Source: an uncultured Rhizobiaceae group bacterium
GTDB lineage: Bacteria; Pseudomonadota; Alphaproteobacteria; Rhizobiales; Rhizobiaceae
Direction of reading: 5' to 3'
DNA length: 64,000 nt
Assembly: GCA_947501445.1 (NCBI GenBank)
Contig: CANMVS010000025.1
Location: 1-64,000, forward strand
Shown here: in pieces, positions 33,847 to 42,735 of the stretch
Position numbering within the stretch: position 1 is the first letter of the stretch
Layout: each line of letters opens with the position of its first letter
The notes under the pieces: generated by a model
The model's database searches: none
What the model was told of the DNA's origin: nothing
What the model saw: only the letters and a program-made list of their open reading frames with translations
Made by a program: the position numbers and the translations under genes

Positions 33847-35217
33847 ATGGTTGATCATCCCGGTTTAGACGCATTTTTGAAACAGCCCCTTTCGCGCACG
33901 CTGTGGGGCAGACGAACCCGGCGCGTCAGCCGCGGCAGCGATGTTGAAGCGGGTTCGATGACCTATAAATCGTCCAATGAGCGCGCACCGCTGTGCGCGC
34001 TTGAGGAGGCTATTCTGATTGCGGCAACGGGTGCTTCGGGCCTCACCATGCCCGATCGACCCTTTGCCGATCCAAAAACCGGTGATCCGATCATGGCAAA
34101 GCCGAACCTGATGATGCAGGGCCGCACCGCCGGTAGTCCGGATAATGCGCAGGGCACGCACTTTTTCATGATCAACGACAGCGGCACCTATTTTCTGCGC
34201 CGCATTGAGCCTTTGGCGGCAGGGGTGGATGGCTGGACACCTGAAATTCTGATCGAGCGTGCCGAACGCACAAAGGTCAAGGTTCTGGACCGCCGCATAG
34301 ATGTGCCCGGAGATGATCGCGATTTTCCTGCCTATCTGGATTCAAACCGGTTTCTGTCCAACCTGCCGGGGACGACCATATTCTTTCCGGTCGTTGATCT
34401 GTCCCATCAATATATCAACGGTTTGATGTATCTTTTGACCCAGCCTGAAAAAGCGCGACCCGCCTTCGTCGATGACCGTAATTTTTACCAGCCTGCGGGC
34501 ATCAAGAAATGGATCAAGAGCGGTTTTTTGAACGAAGACATTAAAGTACCGCTCGGACTGATCAAGCAAATGCGCACGCAGATTGAAGCCGACCTGCTGG
34601 TGCAGAACCTGTTCCTTGTCACAGAAGCATTGGGCCTTGGTGGATGGATACACGGATCCATATCGCCACCGGTGCTGATGGGAGACCCCAAGTTTCGGGA
34701 TCGCTATGGCAATATGCTGGATTTTGATTACCAGTCACCACCCTGGAAACTGATGGATATTCTGCGTTGGCATACGCTGCCGATCAAAAAGATGGAGCAC
34801 ATTCGAACTCATGCAACGAGCCTGCGGCACAAGGGCGAATATCTGATCAAGGCGAAATGCCCACCCAATTATGATTCAATGTCTGAAGCTGTCGATACCG
34901 TTATGGCCGGCAAATTCGGACCGGAAGGCATCTATAAGGATACAGATCTTTTCAAGCACATTTACAAGGAAGATTATGGTGATCGCTACCTGGCTGAGGC
35001 GGCAGAATATGGTGGCGAGGTTGTGGAATGTGTTCGGGCAATATGTGATTATATCTACGATACCCATGGTCGGTTTCCGGCCCATTGCGATGCTATCGAG
35101 GCACCCGGAATCTGGCTGCAGACGCATCACATAGAAGAAGAATATTATGATCGCTTCTTCAAGAACGGCAAGACAGATGTCCATGCGGCCCATGACAGCC
35201 GCTGGCATGCGTCTTGA
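33847..35217 (+). CDS. Unknown protein, divergent nitroreductase-like, partner of the dioxygenase fusion
   Basis: 456 residues from the ATG at 33847 (GGAGAG 6 nt upstream), 40 nt after the fusion gene. Residues 22-65 read like the start of a nitroreductase-fold flavoenzyme (GRRTRRVSRG, then ALEEAILIAATGASG), and residues 250-272 like its later helix (LVQNLFLVTEALGLGGWIHG). The remainder is not recognised; the C-terminal part is rich in Tyr, His and acidic residues. If the fold guess is right it may be an FMN-dependent reductase acting on the oxylipin product. Only the co-operonic position is firm. Confidence 0.6.
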   Translation: MVDHPGLDAFLKQPLSRTLWGRRTRRVSRGSDVEAGSMTYKSSNERAPLCALEEAILIAATGASGLTMPDRPFADPKTGDPIMAKPNLMMQGRTAGSPDNAQGTHFFMINDSGTYFLRRIEPLAAGVDGWTPEILIERAERTKVKVLDRRIDVPGDDRDFPAYLDSNRFLSNLPGTTIFFPVVDLSHQYINGLMYLLTQPEKARPAFVDDRNFYQPAGIKKWIKSGFLNEDIKVPLGLIKQMRTQIEADLLVQNLFLVTEALGLGGWIHGSISPPVLMGDPKFRDRYGNMLDFDYQSPPWKLMDILRWHTLPIKKMEHIRTHATSLRHKGEYLIKAKCPPNYDSMSEAVDTVMAGKFGPEGIYKDTDLFKHIYKEDYGDRYLAEAAEYGGEVVECVRAICDYIYDTHGRFPAHCDAIEAPGIWLQTHHIEEEYYDRFFKNGKTDVHAAHDSRWHAS

Positions 35218-35230
35218 GTGAGGCATTATT

Positions 35231-35247
35231 AGTTGACTCAGTCAAGT
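35231..35247. promoter_or_regulatory. MarR-type palindrome
   Basis: TTGACTCAGTCAA at 35233-35245 is a perfect odd palindrome of the form often bound by MarR-family regulators. It lies 55 nt upstream of the MarR-GNAT start and just after the dioxygenase gene pair. Confidence 0.5.
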
Positions 35248-35256
35248 AACTGACGC

Positions 35257-35287
35257 ATTCTTCAATCCGCATAAAGGATTGAAGAAT
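35257..35287 (+). promoter_or_regulatory. Perfect inverted repeat covering ribosome-binding site and start codon
   Basis: ATTCTTCAATCC (35257-35268) and GGATTGAAGAAT (35276-35287) are exact complements with a 7-nt loop. The right arm includes the GGA of the ribosome-binding site and the first two bases of the ATG at 35286. In RNA this would hide the start; in DNA it could be an operator. Confidence 0.6.
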
Positions 35288-36218
35288 GAGTGAAGCCGAG
35301 ACAATTGATCAACAGGCATTGGCAGTACGGGCCTTCAACCGTTTTTACACACGTCAGATCGGCCTGCTTAATGAAGGGCTGTTGAAAAGCCGGTTCTCGT
35401 TGACCGAAGTGCGGGTTCTTTACGAACTGGCGCATCGCGATGATCTGAGTGCCAGCGATATCATCAGTGATCTCGGATTGGACGCCGGATATCTCAGCCG
35501 TCTGCTGAAAAAATTTCAGTCCAGCGGCCTGATTGTTCGCTCACCCTCACCGCGCGATGCAAGGCAGTACATTCTGAATCTCACGCAAAAGGGCAGGGAC
35601 GTCTTCGCGCCTCTCAATCAGACGTCGGCAGAGGAGATCACTGCAATGCTGTGTGACCTGCGTCCATCAGACCGGGTAAAAATGTTGCAGGCTATGGAGA
35701 CGATACAGGAGCTTTTGTCACCGGAACCAGCCGATAAAGGAAGCTTTCACTTACGCCCATTGCAAAGTGGAGATATTGGTTGGATAGCCCATCGTCAGGG
35801 CATTTTATACGCCCGTGAATATGGATTTGATGCCACATTCGAGGCGCTGGTGGCGCAAATCGCAGCAGATTTCGTCGATAATCATAATCCGAGCGCCGAA
35901 CAATGCTGGATTGCCGAGCGCAATGGGGCGATCCTCGGCAGCGTATTTGTCGTGCGCCAATCGGACACGGTTGCCAAATTGCGGCTGCTGTATGTTGAGC
36001 CACTGGCCCGGGGGCTGGGGCTTGGTGGTGCACTTGTTGATCAATGTATCGAATATGCCCGTGCGCGGGGCTATTCTACATTGACATTATGGACAAACGA
36101 CAATCTGGATGCAGCCATCCACCTTTATCAGACCAGGGGTTTTATCCTTGATCGCGAGGAAAAGCACAATTCATTCGGCTGCGATCTTGTGGGCCAGCAC
36201 TGGAATTTGCAGCTTTGA
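35286..36218 (+). CDS. MarR-GNAT fusion regulator/acetyltransferase
   Basis: 310 residues. MarR winged helix at about 1-145 (LTEVRVLYELAH, SASDIISDLGLDAGYLSRLLKKF, SPRDARQYILNLTQKG). GNAT domain at about 155-300 with the acetyl-CoA loop ARGLGLGGALVDQ and LHLYQTRGF-like ending AIHLYQTRGFILD. Such fusions are common in bacteria; the ligand is often a small amine or acid. It sits between the oxylipin-type genes and an EamA exporter, whose start overlaps its stop, and may regulate both. Translation may be limited by the start-codon hairpin. Confidence 0.9.
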   Translation: MSEAETIDQQALAVRAFNRFYTRQIGLLNEGLLKSRFSLTEVRVLYELAHRDDLSASDIISDLGLDAGYLSRLLKKFQSSGLIVRSPSPRDARQYILNLTQKGRDVFAPLNQTSAEEITAMLCDLRPSDRVKMLQAMETIQELLSPEPADKGSFHLRPLQSGDIGWIAHRQGILYAREYGFDATFEALVAQIAADFVDNHNPSAEQCWIAERNGAILGSVFVVRQSDTVAKLRLLYVEPLARGLGLGGALVDQCIEYARARGYSTLTLWTNDNLDAAIHLYQTRGFILDREEKHNSFGCDLVGQHWNLQL

Positions 36219-37087
36219 ATAATGCTGAGCGAAGGCTGGCGCTCGCAGCTGCAGCCACAACCGCCATTCTGGTAGGTGCCACATTTGTCGCTACACGATT
36301 TGTCGCAACGCAAATCGAACCGGCATCGCTGGCATTTCTTCGTTACTTTATCGCCCTGTTATTTCTGGGGCCCTTTGCCTATTTCAGCGGAGCGCTTTCC
36401 ATTCGGCGCGATGACATCGTTCCTGTGGTGATATTGGGTGTTTTTCAGTTCGCTGTTGTTATCATCCTGCTCAATTTCAGCCTGTTGCACCTGCCCGCCT
36501 CGCGCAGCGCACTCCTGTTTGCGCAGTTGCCATTGTTGACCATGGTAATTGCAGCTCTGATGGGCCGCGAGCGTTTGACCATGGTCAAATCCTTGGGCGT
36601 CATATTAACAGTTATCGGTGTCAGCATAACCCTGGGCGAGCGGCTTGTGGAGGGTGCTGTGCCATCCGAGTGGATCGGTGCGGCTGCCGCATTGGCAGCT
36701 GCAGTGTTCGGTGCCGGTTGTTCGGTTTTGTTTCGCCCCTATCTGCAGCGCAACTCCACGGTCGCAGTTGGCACATTGTCGATGTTGGCTTCGGTTCTGT
36801 TTCTGGCGGCACCGGCAGGGATGGAAGGTTTTTTCGCGGGTCTTCCCAATTTTGATCCGCTGGTATGGGCAAATATTGTTTTCATTGGTCTTGCTAGCAG
36901 CACCGGCTTTGTTATGTGGCTTTGGTCGCTCAAAATTGTAGGACCAACGAATGTGTCAGTCTTCTTTGCCCTCAGTCCCGTCACAGCCGCCCTGTTGGGT
37001 GTTGCCCTCTTGGGTGAAGCCTATTCGGTGTCAGGCTTCATCGGTCTCGTAACGGTTGTCACCGGTATATGGGTCGCGGTTCGTTAG
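36215..37087 (+). CDS. EamA/DMT-superfamily transporter
   Basis: 290 residues, apparently from the TTG at 36215 that overlaps the MarR-GNAT stop as TTGA; no in-frame ATG occurs before the first conserved segment. Two EamA repeats of about five segments each are visible ([51 protein letters not shown]). It is probably a metabolite exporter co-expressed with the MarR-GNAT protein. The substrate could be an oxylipin-related or toxic compound; this is inference from position. Confidence 0.85.
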   Translation: MNNAERRLALAAAATTAILVGATFVATRFVATQIEPASLAFLRYFIALLFLGPFAYFSGALSIRRDDIVPVVILGVFQFAVVIILLNFSLLHLPASRSALLFAQLPLLTMVIAALMGRERLTMVKSLGVILTVIGVSITLGERLVEGAVPSEWIGAAAALAAAVFGAGCSVLFRPYLQRNSTVAVGTLSMLASVLFLAAPAGMEGFFAGLPNFDPLVWANIVFIGLASSTGFVMWLWSLKIVGPTNVSVFFALSPVTAALLGVALLGEAYSVSGFIGLVTVVTGIWVAVR

Positions 37088-37635
37088 GGGGTTGCATTGG
37101 TTGCTGGAACCTCGATATCAAAATGCATGACGTCCTCACGGGTACCAAGCTTTGTATAAAGGGCAATAGCAGGGTCATCACCATAATCGGCCTGCACAAA
37201 AATCACATAGGCCCCAAGTGAGGAGGCGATGGCCTGCAACTGTGCAACGAGCGCCGTTGCAATCCCCTCACGACGGCATTGTGATGCCACAGCCAGATCA
37301 TAAATATAGACTTCACTACGCTCCTGTTCGAATTTGTGCAGCACATAGGCTGCAAGACCACCAACCACCTCCTCGCCTTTAAGGGCCGCCAGAGCGATGA
37401 ATGTATCGCTGCCAAGAAGCCGCCGGCACCATGTTTCGCCCGGGCGATGACGGTTATAGTGTTCGTCATCCTCAAAGGCCTGCGCAAACACGGACAGCAT
37501 GCCGTTCAAAATCGGTACGTCGTCAATAGTGAGTTGCTGAATGTGGTAGGAAGGTGGAACTGTCATGTCATGAGGAAGCCTTGTCGAGAGTGAGTTGATG
37601 TCAGCAATATTAGAAGAAATCGGAAGAAACGCCAT
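37084..37635 (-). CDS. AAC(3)-I-like aminoglycoside 3-N-acetyltransferase
   Basis: 183 residues from the ATG at 37635 (GGAAAG upstream); an internal ATG at 37566 would give 160 residues, closer to the classic enzyme. GNAT fold with blocks I recognise from AAC(3)-Ia: [35 protein letters not shown] (acetyl-CoA loop), [24 protein letters not shown] and VMHFDIE. The substrate-side acidic residues EDDEHY and ADYGDDP are present. It is convergent with the EamA gene (4-nt overlap), with no integron, IS or attC-like site beside it. Gentamicin acetylation is likely but unproven. Confidence 0.8.
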   Translation of the reverse strand: MAFLPISSNIADINSLSTRLPHDMTVPPSYHIQQLTIDDVPILNGMLSVFAQAFEDDEHYNRHRPGETWCRRLLGSDTFIALAALKGEEVVGGLAAYVLHKFEQERSEVYIYDLAVASQCRREGIATALVAQLQAIASSLGAYVIFVQADYGDDPAIALYTKLGTREDVMHFDIEVPATNATP

Positions 37636-37673
37636 AATGCGCGCTTTCCGTGTTCATTGGGTCGTTGGATGAA

Positions 37674-38165
37674 ATGAACTTACGGTCTGAAAATGCCTCG
37701 CTTGCCGAGCTGCGTATTCTGCCAGCAGTTACCCGTGACGTGGATCTGGTCGTAAAAATCAGCGCTGAGGCTTACACCAAAATCTACAACGATGTGATTG
37801 GTGCTGTTCCAAAACCTGCATACGAAAACTATGCTCCGCGCATAGCGCGATCCGAAGTGTATCTTGGGTACATTGGCAGTGAAGCCTGTTGTGTTCTGGT
37901 TCTGGAAAATCAGCACCCAACACTTCTGATATACAGCGTCGCTGTCTGTCCCCGCTGGCAAGGGTGTGGATTTGCCACGCAGCTGCTGAACTTTGCATGC
38001 AGGTTTGCGTTTGATAATGGTTTTGCTGCCGCTGCGCTTTATACCAACATCAAGATGCTCGCAAACATCAGGCTCTATGAGCGTTGCGGATTTATTCCGC
38101 AGGGCTCTCGTCCACACCCGACGCGGGCAGATGAAATGCTGTTGGATATGCTCAGGAAAATCTAG
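37674..38165 (+). CDS. GNAT-family N-acetyltransferase
   Basis: 163 residues from the ATG at 37674; a GTG at 37650 is an alternative. The acetyl-CoA loop is CPRWQGCGFATQLL and the C-terminal alpha-4/beta region is ANIRLYERCGFIPQG. Substrate not inferable. It is divergent from the AAC(3)-I-like gene with about 40 nt between starts, so the two may share a promoter region. An unusual number of cysteines (EACCVLV, FACRFAF) is present. Confidence 0.8.
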   Translation: MNLRSENASLAELRILPAVTRDVDLVVKISAEAYTKIYNDVIGAVPKPAYENYAPRIARSEVYLGYIGSEACCVLVLENQHPTLLIYSVAVCPRWQGCGFATQLLNFACRFAFDNGFAAAALYTNIKMLANIRLYERCGFIPQGSRPHPTRADEMLLDMLRKI

Positions 38166-38243
38166 CAGCGGTTATCGGGTTCTGTATTTTCTCACTTCTG
38201 CGCTTTCCTGCCGACATTGGGTTGATTTAGAGAGGGTCAATGA

Positions 38244-38381
38244 ATGTCACCTGGACTGATCATTGAGTTGCCCAATTGGACATCGTACTTCCAGTCTGTT
38301 TCATGGCCTGTCGCTCTACGAACCCATTTTGAATATGCGATCAATGTGGTGGTGCCCAAGCTGGATACACCGGAAGATTAG
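38244..38381 (+). CDS. Possible 45-residue ORF, perhaps a gene remnant
   Basis: The ATG at 38244 follows GAGAGGG. The product starts MSPGLIIELPNWTSYF, contains WPVALRTHFEYAINVVVP and ends KLDTPED. The composition looks coding, with an acidic natural-looking C-terminus. Not recognised. It could be a complete small protein or a fragment of a longer gene. Confidence 0.3.
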   Translation: MSPGLIIELPNWTSYFQSVSWPVALRTHFEYAINVVVPKLDTPED

Positions 38382-38655
38382 GCCACCTGCACCGAGGCGT
38401 ACTTTTATGTGTCATACATCAAACGATTTGAAAGTCTGGGGGTGTTGCGGTAATTTACGGTCCTCAATGAGGAAGCGAGATGAATTGTAAAGACGTTGCC
38501 TTCAGATGAATCCCGCAGGATACCAACGCCTAAGCAACCTTAAAAGATGTGCTAAATCAACTGTTTTGGTCATTTTCTGCAAAAAATCCCGGTCTGTTCA
38601 TTTGCCATTCAGGTGAAAAAGACCTATATTAGATACTTGGAATGGAGTAACAGTC

Positions 38656-38748
38656 ATGAAAAAATTTGTGCTTTTGGGCATGATGTATGTTTTGACATTT
38701 GTTGCCACACATAGTGCGTTGGCTAACCCGGATTTAATTCTACCCTGA
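38656..38748 (+). CDS. Possible 30-residue signal-peptide-like ORF
   Basis: The ATG at 38656 has GGAG 8 nt upstream. The product MKKFVLLGMMYVLTFVATHS continues ALA-NPDLILP and stops. This is almost exactly a Sec signal peptide with an Ala-x-Ala site plus seven residues. It is either a tiny exported peptide or the start of a truncated secreted-protein gene. Confidence 0.4.
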   Translation: MKKFVLLGMMYVLTFVATHSALANPDLILP

Positions 38749-38796
38749 TTTTCGGAACACTGTGCGATTACGTGGGATTGAACTTGCTCTGTTGTT

Positions 38797-40929
38797 TTAG
38801 TTTCGCTTATCCAGGACATTTTCCAAAACATTGATTCTAGCTTCGAGATCACGTTGGAGCCATTCAGCATGTGATGATTGGAACCGTTGATGCGAGTTGT
38901 TTTTCCTTCGAGCGTTTTTCTCCTGTTCAGCATGACCTGCAATCAGTGAAGCTGCAAGGCGGTAGGCACTTATTGCAGTCTCCAATTTGTCTTTCAGCCA
39001 GATTCTATAATTGTCGCCAATAGGCCGTTTGAACCGTACCTTCTGGGTTTGTGCCATACCATAGGATCGAAGGTTTTCTGCACGCGATGCATCATATCTG
39101 GATTTTCCACCGCGAGCCTTCAGATACACCCACAAGCAGGACGTATCCGCATTAACCAGTTCTGCCAGAATTCCGTCGACCCTTGGGGCCAGAGTATGCT
39201 CATAATCCGCATGACCAATACCCCTGGAAGCCAGAACGGAGATTGTCGACTGATATGCTGCCAAAAGGAGTAATTGCGAGGGCTTGTAATCGGCCTCAGC
39301 TAGCAGTGAGCAACGCGTAGTGATGGGGTGACGCTCGAAACTGGCTGCATTGATCGTCTGGTCAGAGACCCTGTCAAATGTTGGCAGTTGAAGATAAATT
39401 GATCGCTTTCGAATGACCGGAATTTGTTCAAATCTTCCAATATATGTGTTGAGTTGCCTGATATTCTCTTCCAGAACCACATCAGTGAAACTTCTGATTT
39501 CCGGATCCCTTGCCCACGCATCATAAATTGCGGATTGTATTGAAAGTGCCCGAAATTCCATCCAGAACCTGAGGCTGTCGACGTTCGGTGTTCTGCCGCC
39601 GTTACTTTGCATGGATGTGGAGATCCATTTATCCAAAACGCCGATTGCAACAGGGTATTGCTGATCAAGCGCCAGCAAAGTGGCATATAAAATCGAAAAA
39701 TAGGGACGCTCTTGCATTTCATTACTAAAGGGATAATAGAAGAAATTGCCGGGCATCTCGCTAAATTGCACACCAAAGATACTTCTTTGTGATGGGGGGT
39801 GCAATTCTGACATGGCTGCTCTGAGTTGATTGCATTTGCCTTCATACTGAGGGAAGGTGTGTACATAGTTTTTAAGCCCATCTGATATCTGGAATATATG
39901 TTGGCGCAGGGGATAATAAGCAACTTCCATTCCAATATGGTCACCCGTCCGATTGTTTATAGCCGCAACCAGCGGTATTAGGCTTCGAACATGTTCCCGA
40001 AATGGTGTTTTGTTTCCATCAGCATATTTGCTGTAGGCAAGACATCGTGCAAAATGCATCAGAGGCGCTATGTTTCTGGCAACGTCGTTGAGTTGCTCAA
40101 GCTTCTTGCAGCGTGGCTCCTTTTGCCCCCCCGCATCGTCGAAACATTGAAAAGCGTGGCGGGCATAATCATAATCTCTTTTTGCTAAAGCGCCCACGGA
40201 AGCAAGGTAAAAAGCACCAAATGAGCCGTCGTATTTGTATTCACTGTTTCCCCGTAGTCTGTTTATGTCGAGTGTCCGCTCTTCTCGATTCAGAACTGCC
40301 TGTGTCTGGTTTTGCAGTTGAAATTTCACCACAGGCGAATCAACCTGAAATCCGGAAATCAGTTCCTGGATCGAAAATGTGGTTGTTCCCAATATGAATA
40401 TGATTGCCAGCAGGCCTCCTTCAAGCTTTTCAACGAAAGTGAGTGAGGGAGCAGGATCGCTTTTGGCAGAGGGTTCGAAAACCTCTGTTACCTTTTCAAC
40501 GACCCGCCCCTGTTGGTCGGTATGAACTTCCTTGACGGTTTTCTTCACCGAAGGGGCTTGTGACGCGGATTTTGTCGCTTTCAGCCCATCCCGACGGTAA
40601 ATACGCGTTAGCCAGATTGCCGAAAGGAATCCGAAAATTAATCCGAGGGCCAGACGGTTGAAAAGTGGTCCGGTCACAATGTCGTAGGTTGAATACAGAT
40701 AGTTAGTTGGTTTGATTACTTGCAACGTTGAGACGTATACTGCCAGACAAATTGCGATTAGAATTACTATTGTTACCACCCAAACAACTGCCTCACGACT
40801 GAGATACAAACGGGAATTTCTCAGTGAAATCAAAATTGATCCTGTTTTATCTGATCGATCTGAATGCAGGAATATCAGCACATAGGATAGGCATAGCGAG
40901 GCAATTGATGAAACGATGAATATGATCAC
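38797..40929 (-). CDS. Large unknown membrane-anchored protein
   Basis: 710 residues from a GTG at 40929 with AGGGGG 6-7 nt upstream. Four hydrophobic segments lie near residues 1-20, 47-68, 90-107 and 170-190. Between the third and fourth is a charged linker (KKTVKEVHTDQQGRVVEKVTEVF). A soluble region of about 510 residues follows, rich in aromatic residues and Cys pairs (CFDDAGGQKEPRCKKL, CSLLAEADY), helical, perhaps TPR-like. No family recognised. Codon use and base composition are more AT-rich than the neighbours, suggesting recent acquisition. Confidence 0.7.
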   Translation of the reverse strand: MIIFIVSSIASLCLSYVLIFLHSDRSDKTGSILISLRNSRLYLSREAVVWVVTIVILIAICLAVYVSTLQVIKPTNYLYSTYDIVTGPLFNRLALGLIFGFLSAIWLTRIYRRDGLKATKSASQAPSVKKTVKEVHTDQQGRVVEKVTEVFEPSAKSDPAPSLTFVEKLEGGLLAIIFILGTTTFSIQELISGFQVDSPVVKFQLQNQTQAVLNREERTLDINRLRGNSEYKYDGSFGAFYLASVGALAKRDYDYARHAFQCFDDAGGQKEPRCKKLEQLNDVARNIAPLMHFARCLAYSKYADGNKTPFREHVRSLIPLVAAINNRTGDHIGMEVAYYPLRQHIFQISDGLKNYVHTFPQYEGKCNQLRAAMSELHPPSQRSIFGVQFSEMPGNFFYYPFSNEMQERPYFSILYATLLALDQQYPVAIGVLDKWISTSMQSNGGRTPNVDSLRFWMEFRALSIQSAIYDAWARDPEIRSFTDVVLEENIRQLNTYIGRFEQIPVIRKRSIYLQLPTFDRVSDQTINAASFERHPITTRCSLLAEADYKPSQLLLLAAYQSTISVLASRGIGHADYEHTLAPRVDGILAELVNADTSCLWVYLKARGGKSRYDASRAENLRSYGMAQTQKVRFKRPIGDNYRIWLKDKLETAISAYRLAASLIAGHAEQEKNARRKNNSHQRFQSSHAEWLQRDLEARINVLENVLDKRN

Positions 40930-41118
40930 GGCCTGTCCCCCTGCCTGAATGTCGTGTGTAGCATTTTACCCCGTCGGTGGAGAAAACAGTGTGATGTAGC
41001 TCACAGAGTATTTCTGCCTGTCTGCATGTCGATCCCAGCAGCAACATCCATGTATTTTTGGCGCATGCTTTTGAACATATGCAAGCGCCAATTGCCCCAT
41101 CGGAGCGATGGTTCCAAT

Positions 41119-42222
41119 CTATTTGGGGCTGGTCTTCTTGACCGAACGAATGAGTTTGCCGAATTGCCGGTCTTTGTGTCTGCGTTCGGCCAGGGACGCT
41201 GAATTGAAGCGGTTTTCAGCCATGAGCTTGCGCCACCGCTGCAATCGGTCTTCATCAATGATGCCCTCAGTGATAGCGTTGATAACCGCACAACCCGGTT
41301 CACTATCGTGCTTGCAATCGGAGAAACGGCAGCCATCGGCAAGGGAGGTAATATCGGCAAAGACATCATCCAAACCACTGCCGGCATCGGCAATCTGCAA
41401 TTCACGCATACCCGGCGTATCAAGCACCAGCGTGCCATTGGGCATGTTGTATAACTGACGGTGCGTGGTTGTGTGGCGGCCCTTTGCATCATCTTCCCGA
41501 ATAGCCTGTGTGGCCACTTTTTCCTCACCGGACAGGGCGTTGACCAAGGTAGACTTGCCAACGCCTGAGGAGCCGACAAAGGCCAGCGTATTGCCGGGTC
41601 TGCACCATGGCGCGAGGCGATCACCGGCATCGCTGTGTCGGGCGTCTAGCAGCAATACCTGTGCGGTTCCGGCAATGCTCTGCGCCTGTGTGTGATAGGA
41701 CGTTGTGTCTTCTGCCAGATCCGCTTTCGTCAGGACGACAACGGGTTCGACCTGCGCTTCCAGAGCAAGCGCCAGATAGCGTTCCAGCCGCGCCATGTTG
41801 AAATCCTGATTGCACGAGGACACAATAAACAGCGTGTCAACGTTCGCGGCGATCAACTGCACCTGCCGTGCAGAGCCCGGCGCGCGGCGTTTGATCAGGC
41901 TTTTACGGGGCAACACTCGTTTTGGGCGTTCACGTGCGCGATCCAGCAGCAGCCAGTCACCGACTGTTGCCTGTTCTTCAATCGGCAGGTCTGGTCCATT
42001 GGGCGGTTTTATCAGCGCCTGCAACCCATCACCTCTTACCTGCAATCCGTTGCGGTGAACGCCAAAAACCCGAACAGGCGGATATTGGGTCAATTCATCC
42101 ACATCGACGAGTTGGGCAAATGTGTTTTGCCAACCCAGTTTTTGCAATTGGTTTTCCTGTGCTTTGGCCACTGCCGGGGCACTGCCCAGAATTGCGGACC
42201 AATCTTGTGTTTTTTTCATCAT
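41119..42222 (-). CDS. rsgA: Ribosome small-subunit-dependent GTPase A
   Basis: 367 residues from the tandem ATGs at 42222/42219. OB-fold N-terminus, then circularly permuted G motifs in the order G4 (VLTKADLAE), G1 (AFVGSSGVGKSTLVNAL), G2 (HTTTHRQLY), G3 (LVLDTPGMREL), and a C-terminal zinc site CRFSDCKHDSEPGC. This order is diagnostic of RsgA. It helps late 30S maturation by releasing factors and checking the decoding centre. It is followed downstream by the convergent end of a low-GC region and preceded by a GNAT gene. Confidence 0.95.
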   Translation of the reverse strand: MMKKTQDWSAILGSAPAVAKAQENQLQKLGWQNTFAQLVDVDELTQYPPVRVFGVHRNGLQVRGDGLQALIKPPNGPDLPIEEQATVGDWLLLDRARERPKRVLPRKSLIKRRAPGSARQVQLIAANVDTLFIVSSCNQDFNMARLERYLALALEAQVEPVVVLTKADLAEDTTSYHTQAQSIAGTAQVLLLDARHSDAGDRLAPWCRPGNTLAFVGSSGVGKSTLVNALSGEEKVATQAIREDDAKGRHTTTHRQLYNMPNGTLVLDTPGMRELQIADAGSGLDDVFADITSLADGCRFSDCKHDSEPGCAVINAITEGIIDEDRLQRWRKLMAENRFNSASLAERRHKDRQFGKLIRSVKKTSPK

Positions 42223-42294
42223 TCGTCTCTTTATATGTATGATCACAGCGCAAAAGCCGATCGGCGACAGTGCCGCTGCTTTTGTTGCTCAAAT

Positions 42295-42735
42295 CTATGG
42301 AAGCTGAAGTTTGAGAACCCGTTCGCCGCTGGGTGCATGAAGCGCGTTGCTCACATGTTCAAAGCCGTAGGCTTCATAAAACCGGCGACCGATGGCGTTC
42401 CTTTCGAACACCTCCACGCTCAGGCTTTTGCGTTCCGGTCGCACATGATCAACCATTGCGCGACCAAGGCCTTGCCCATGAAAGTCCGGATGAAGAAACA
42501 GGCCACCGATTTCATCGTCAACCATGGCAATGAAGCCGACAGTGCTGCCGTCCAATACGGTAACACTGGTCTGTGCATGCACCAGATAGATGTGGCGCAT
42601 GCTATCGGCTTCCTGATCCAGGAACGATTGCGGCAAAAAGGAATGGGCGTGCGCACTCGCTGCACGCCAGATGTCAACGAGGTTATCTGCGTCGTCAGAT
42701 TTATAAGGTCTGATCATTGTCAGAGATTCTTTCAT
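42295..42735 (-). CDS. GNAT-family N-acetyltransferase
   Basis: 146 residues. It begins MIRPYKSDDADNLVDIW. The acetyl-CoA loop is LHPDFHGQGLGRAMVDH and the C-terminal motif is NAIGRRFYEAYGFEHV. Similar proteins are annotated as YjaB- or PhnO-like acetyltransferases. It lies 72 nt upstream of rsgA on the same strand and could be co-transcribed with it. Confidence 0.85.
   Translation of the reverse strand: MKESLTMIRPYKSDDADNLVDIWRAASAHAHSFLPQSFLDQEADSMRHIYLVHAQTSVTVLDGSTVGFIAMVDDEIGGLFLHPDFHGQGLGRAMVDHVRPERKSLSVEVFERNAIGRRFYEAYGFEHVSNALHAPSGERVLKLQLP

Larger units (their letters stand above)
38166..38796. other. 630-nt low-density region with degenerate coding traces
   Basis: No full-length gene. 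Two tiny plus-strand ORFs with ribosome-binding sites (38244-38381 and 38656-38748) are listed separately. The base composition is more AT-rich than the flanks. It has the look of decayed genes at the edge of an acquired segment. Confidence 0.45.

Noticed and set aside
38263-38490. A 75-codon plus-strand frame in the gap after the GNAT gene
   Set aside because: Cys/Trp/Arg-rich, no ribosome-binding site, and it overlaps the better-looking 45-codon frame at 38244.
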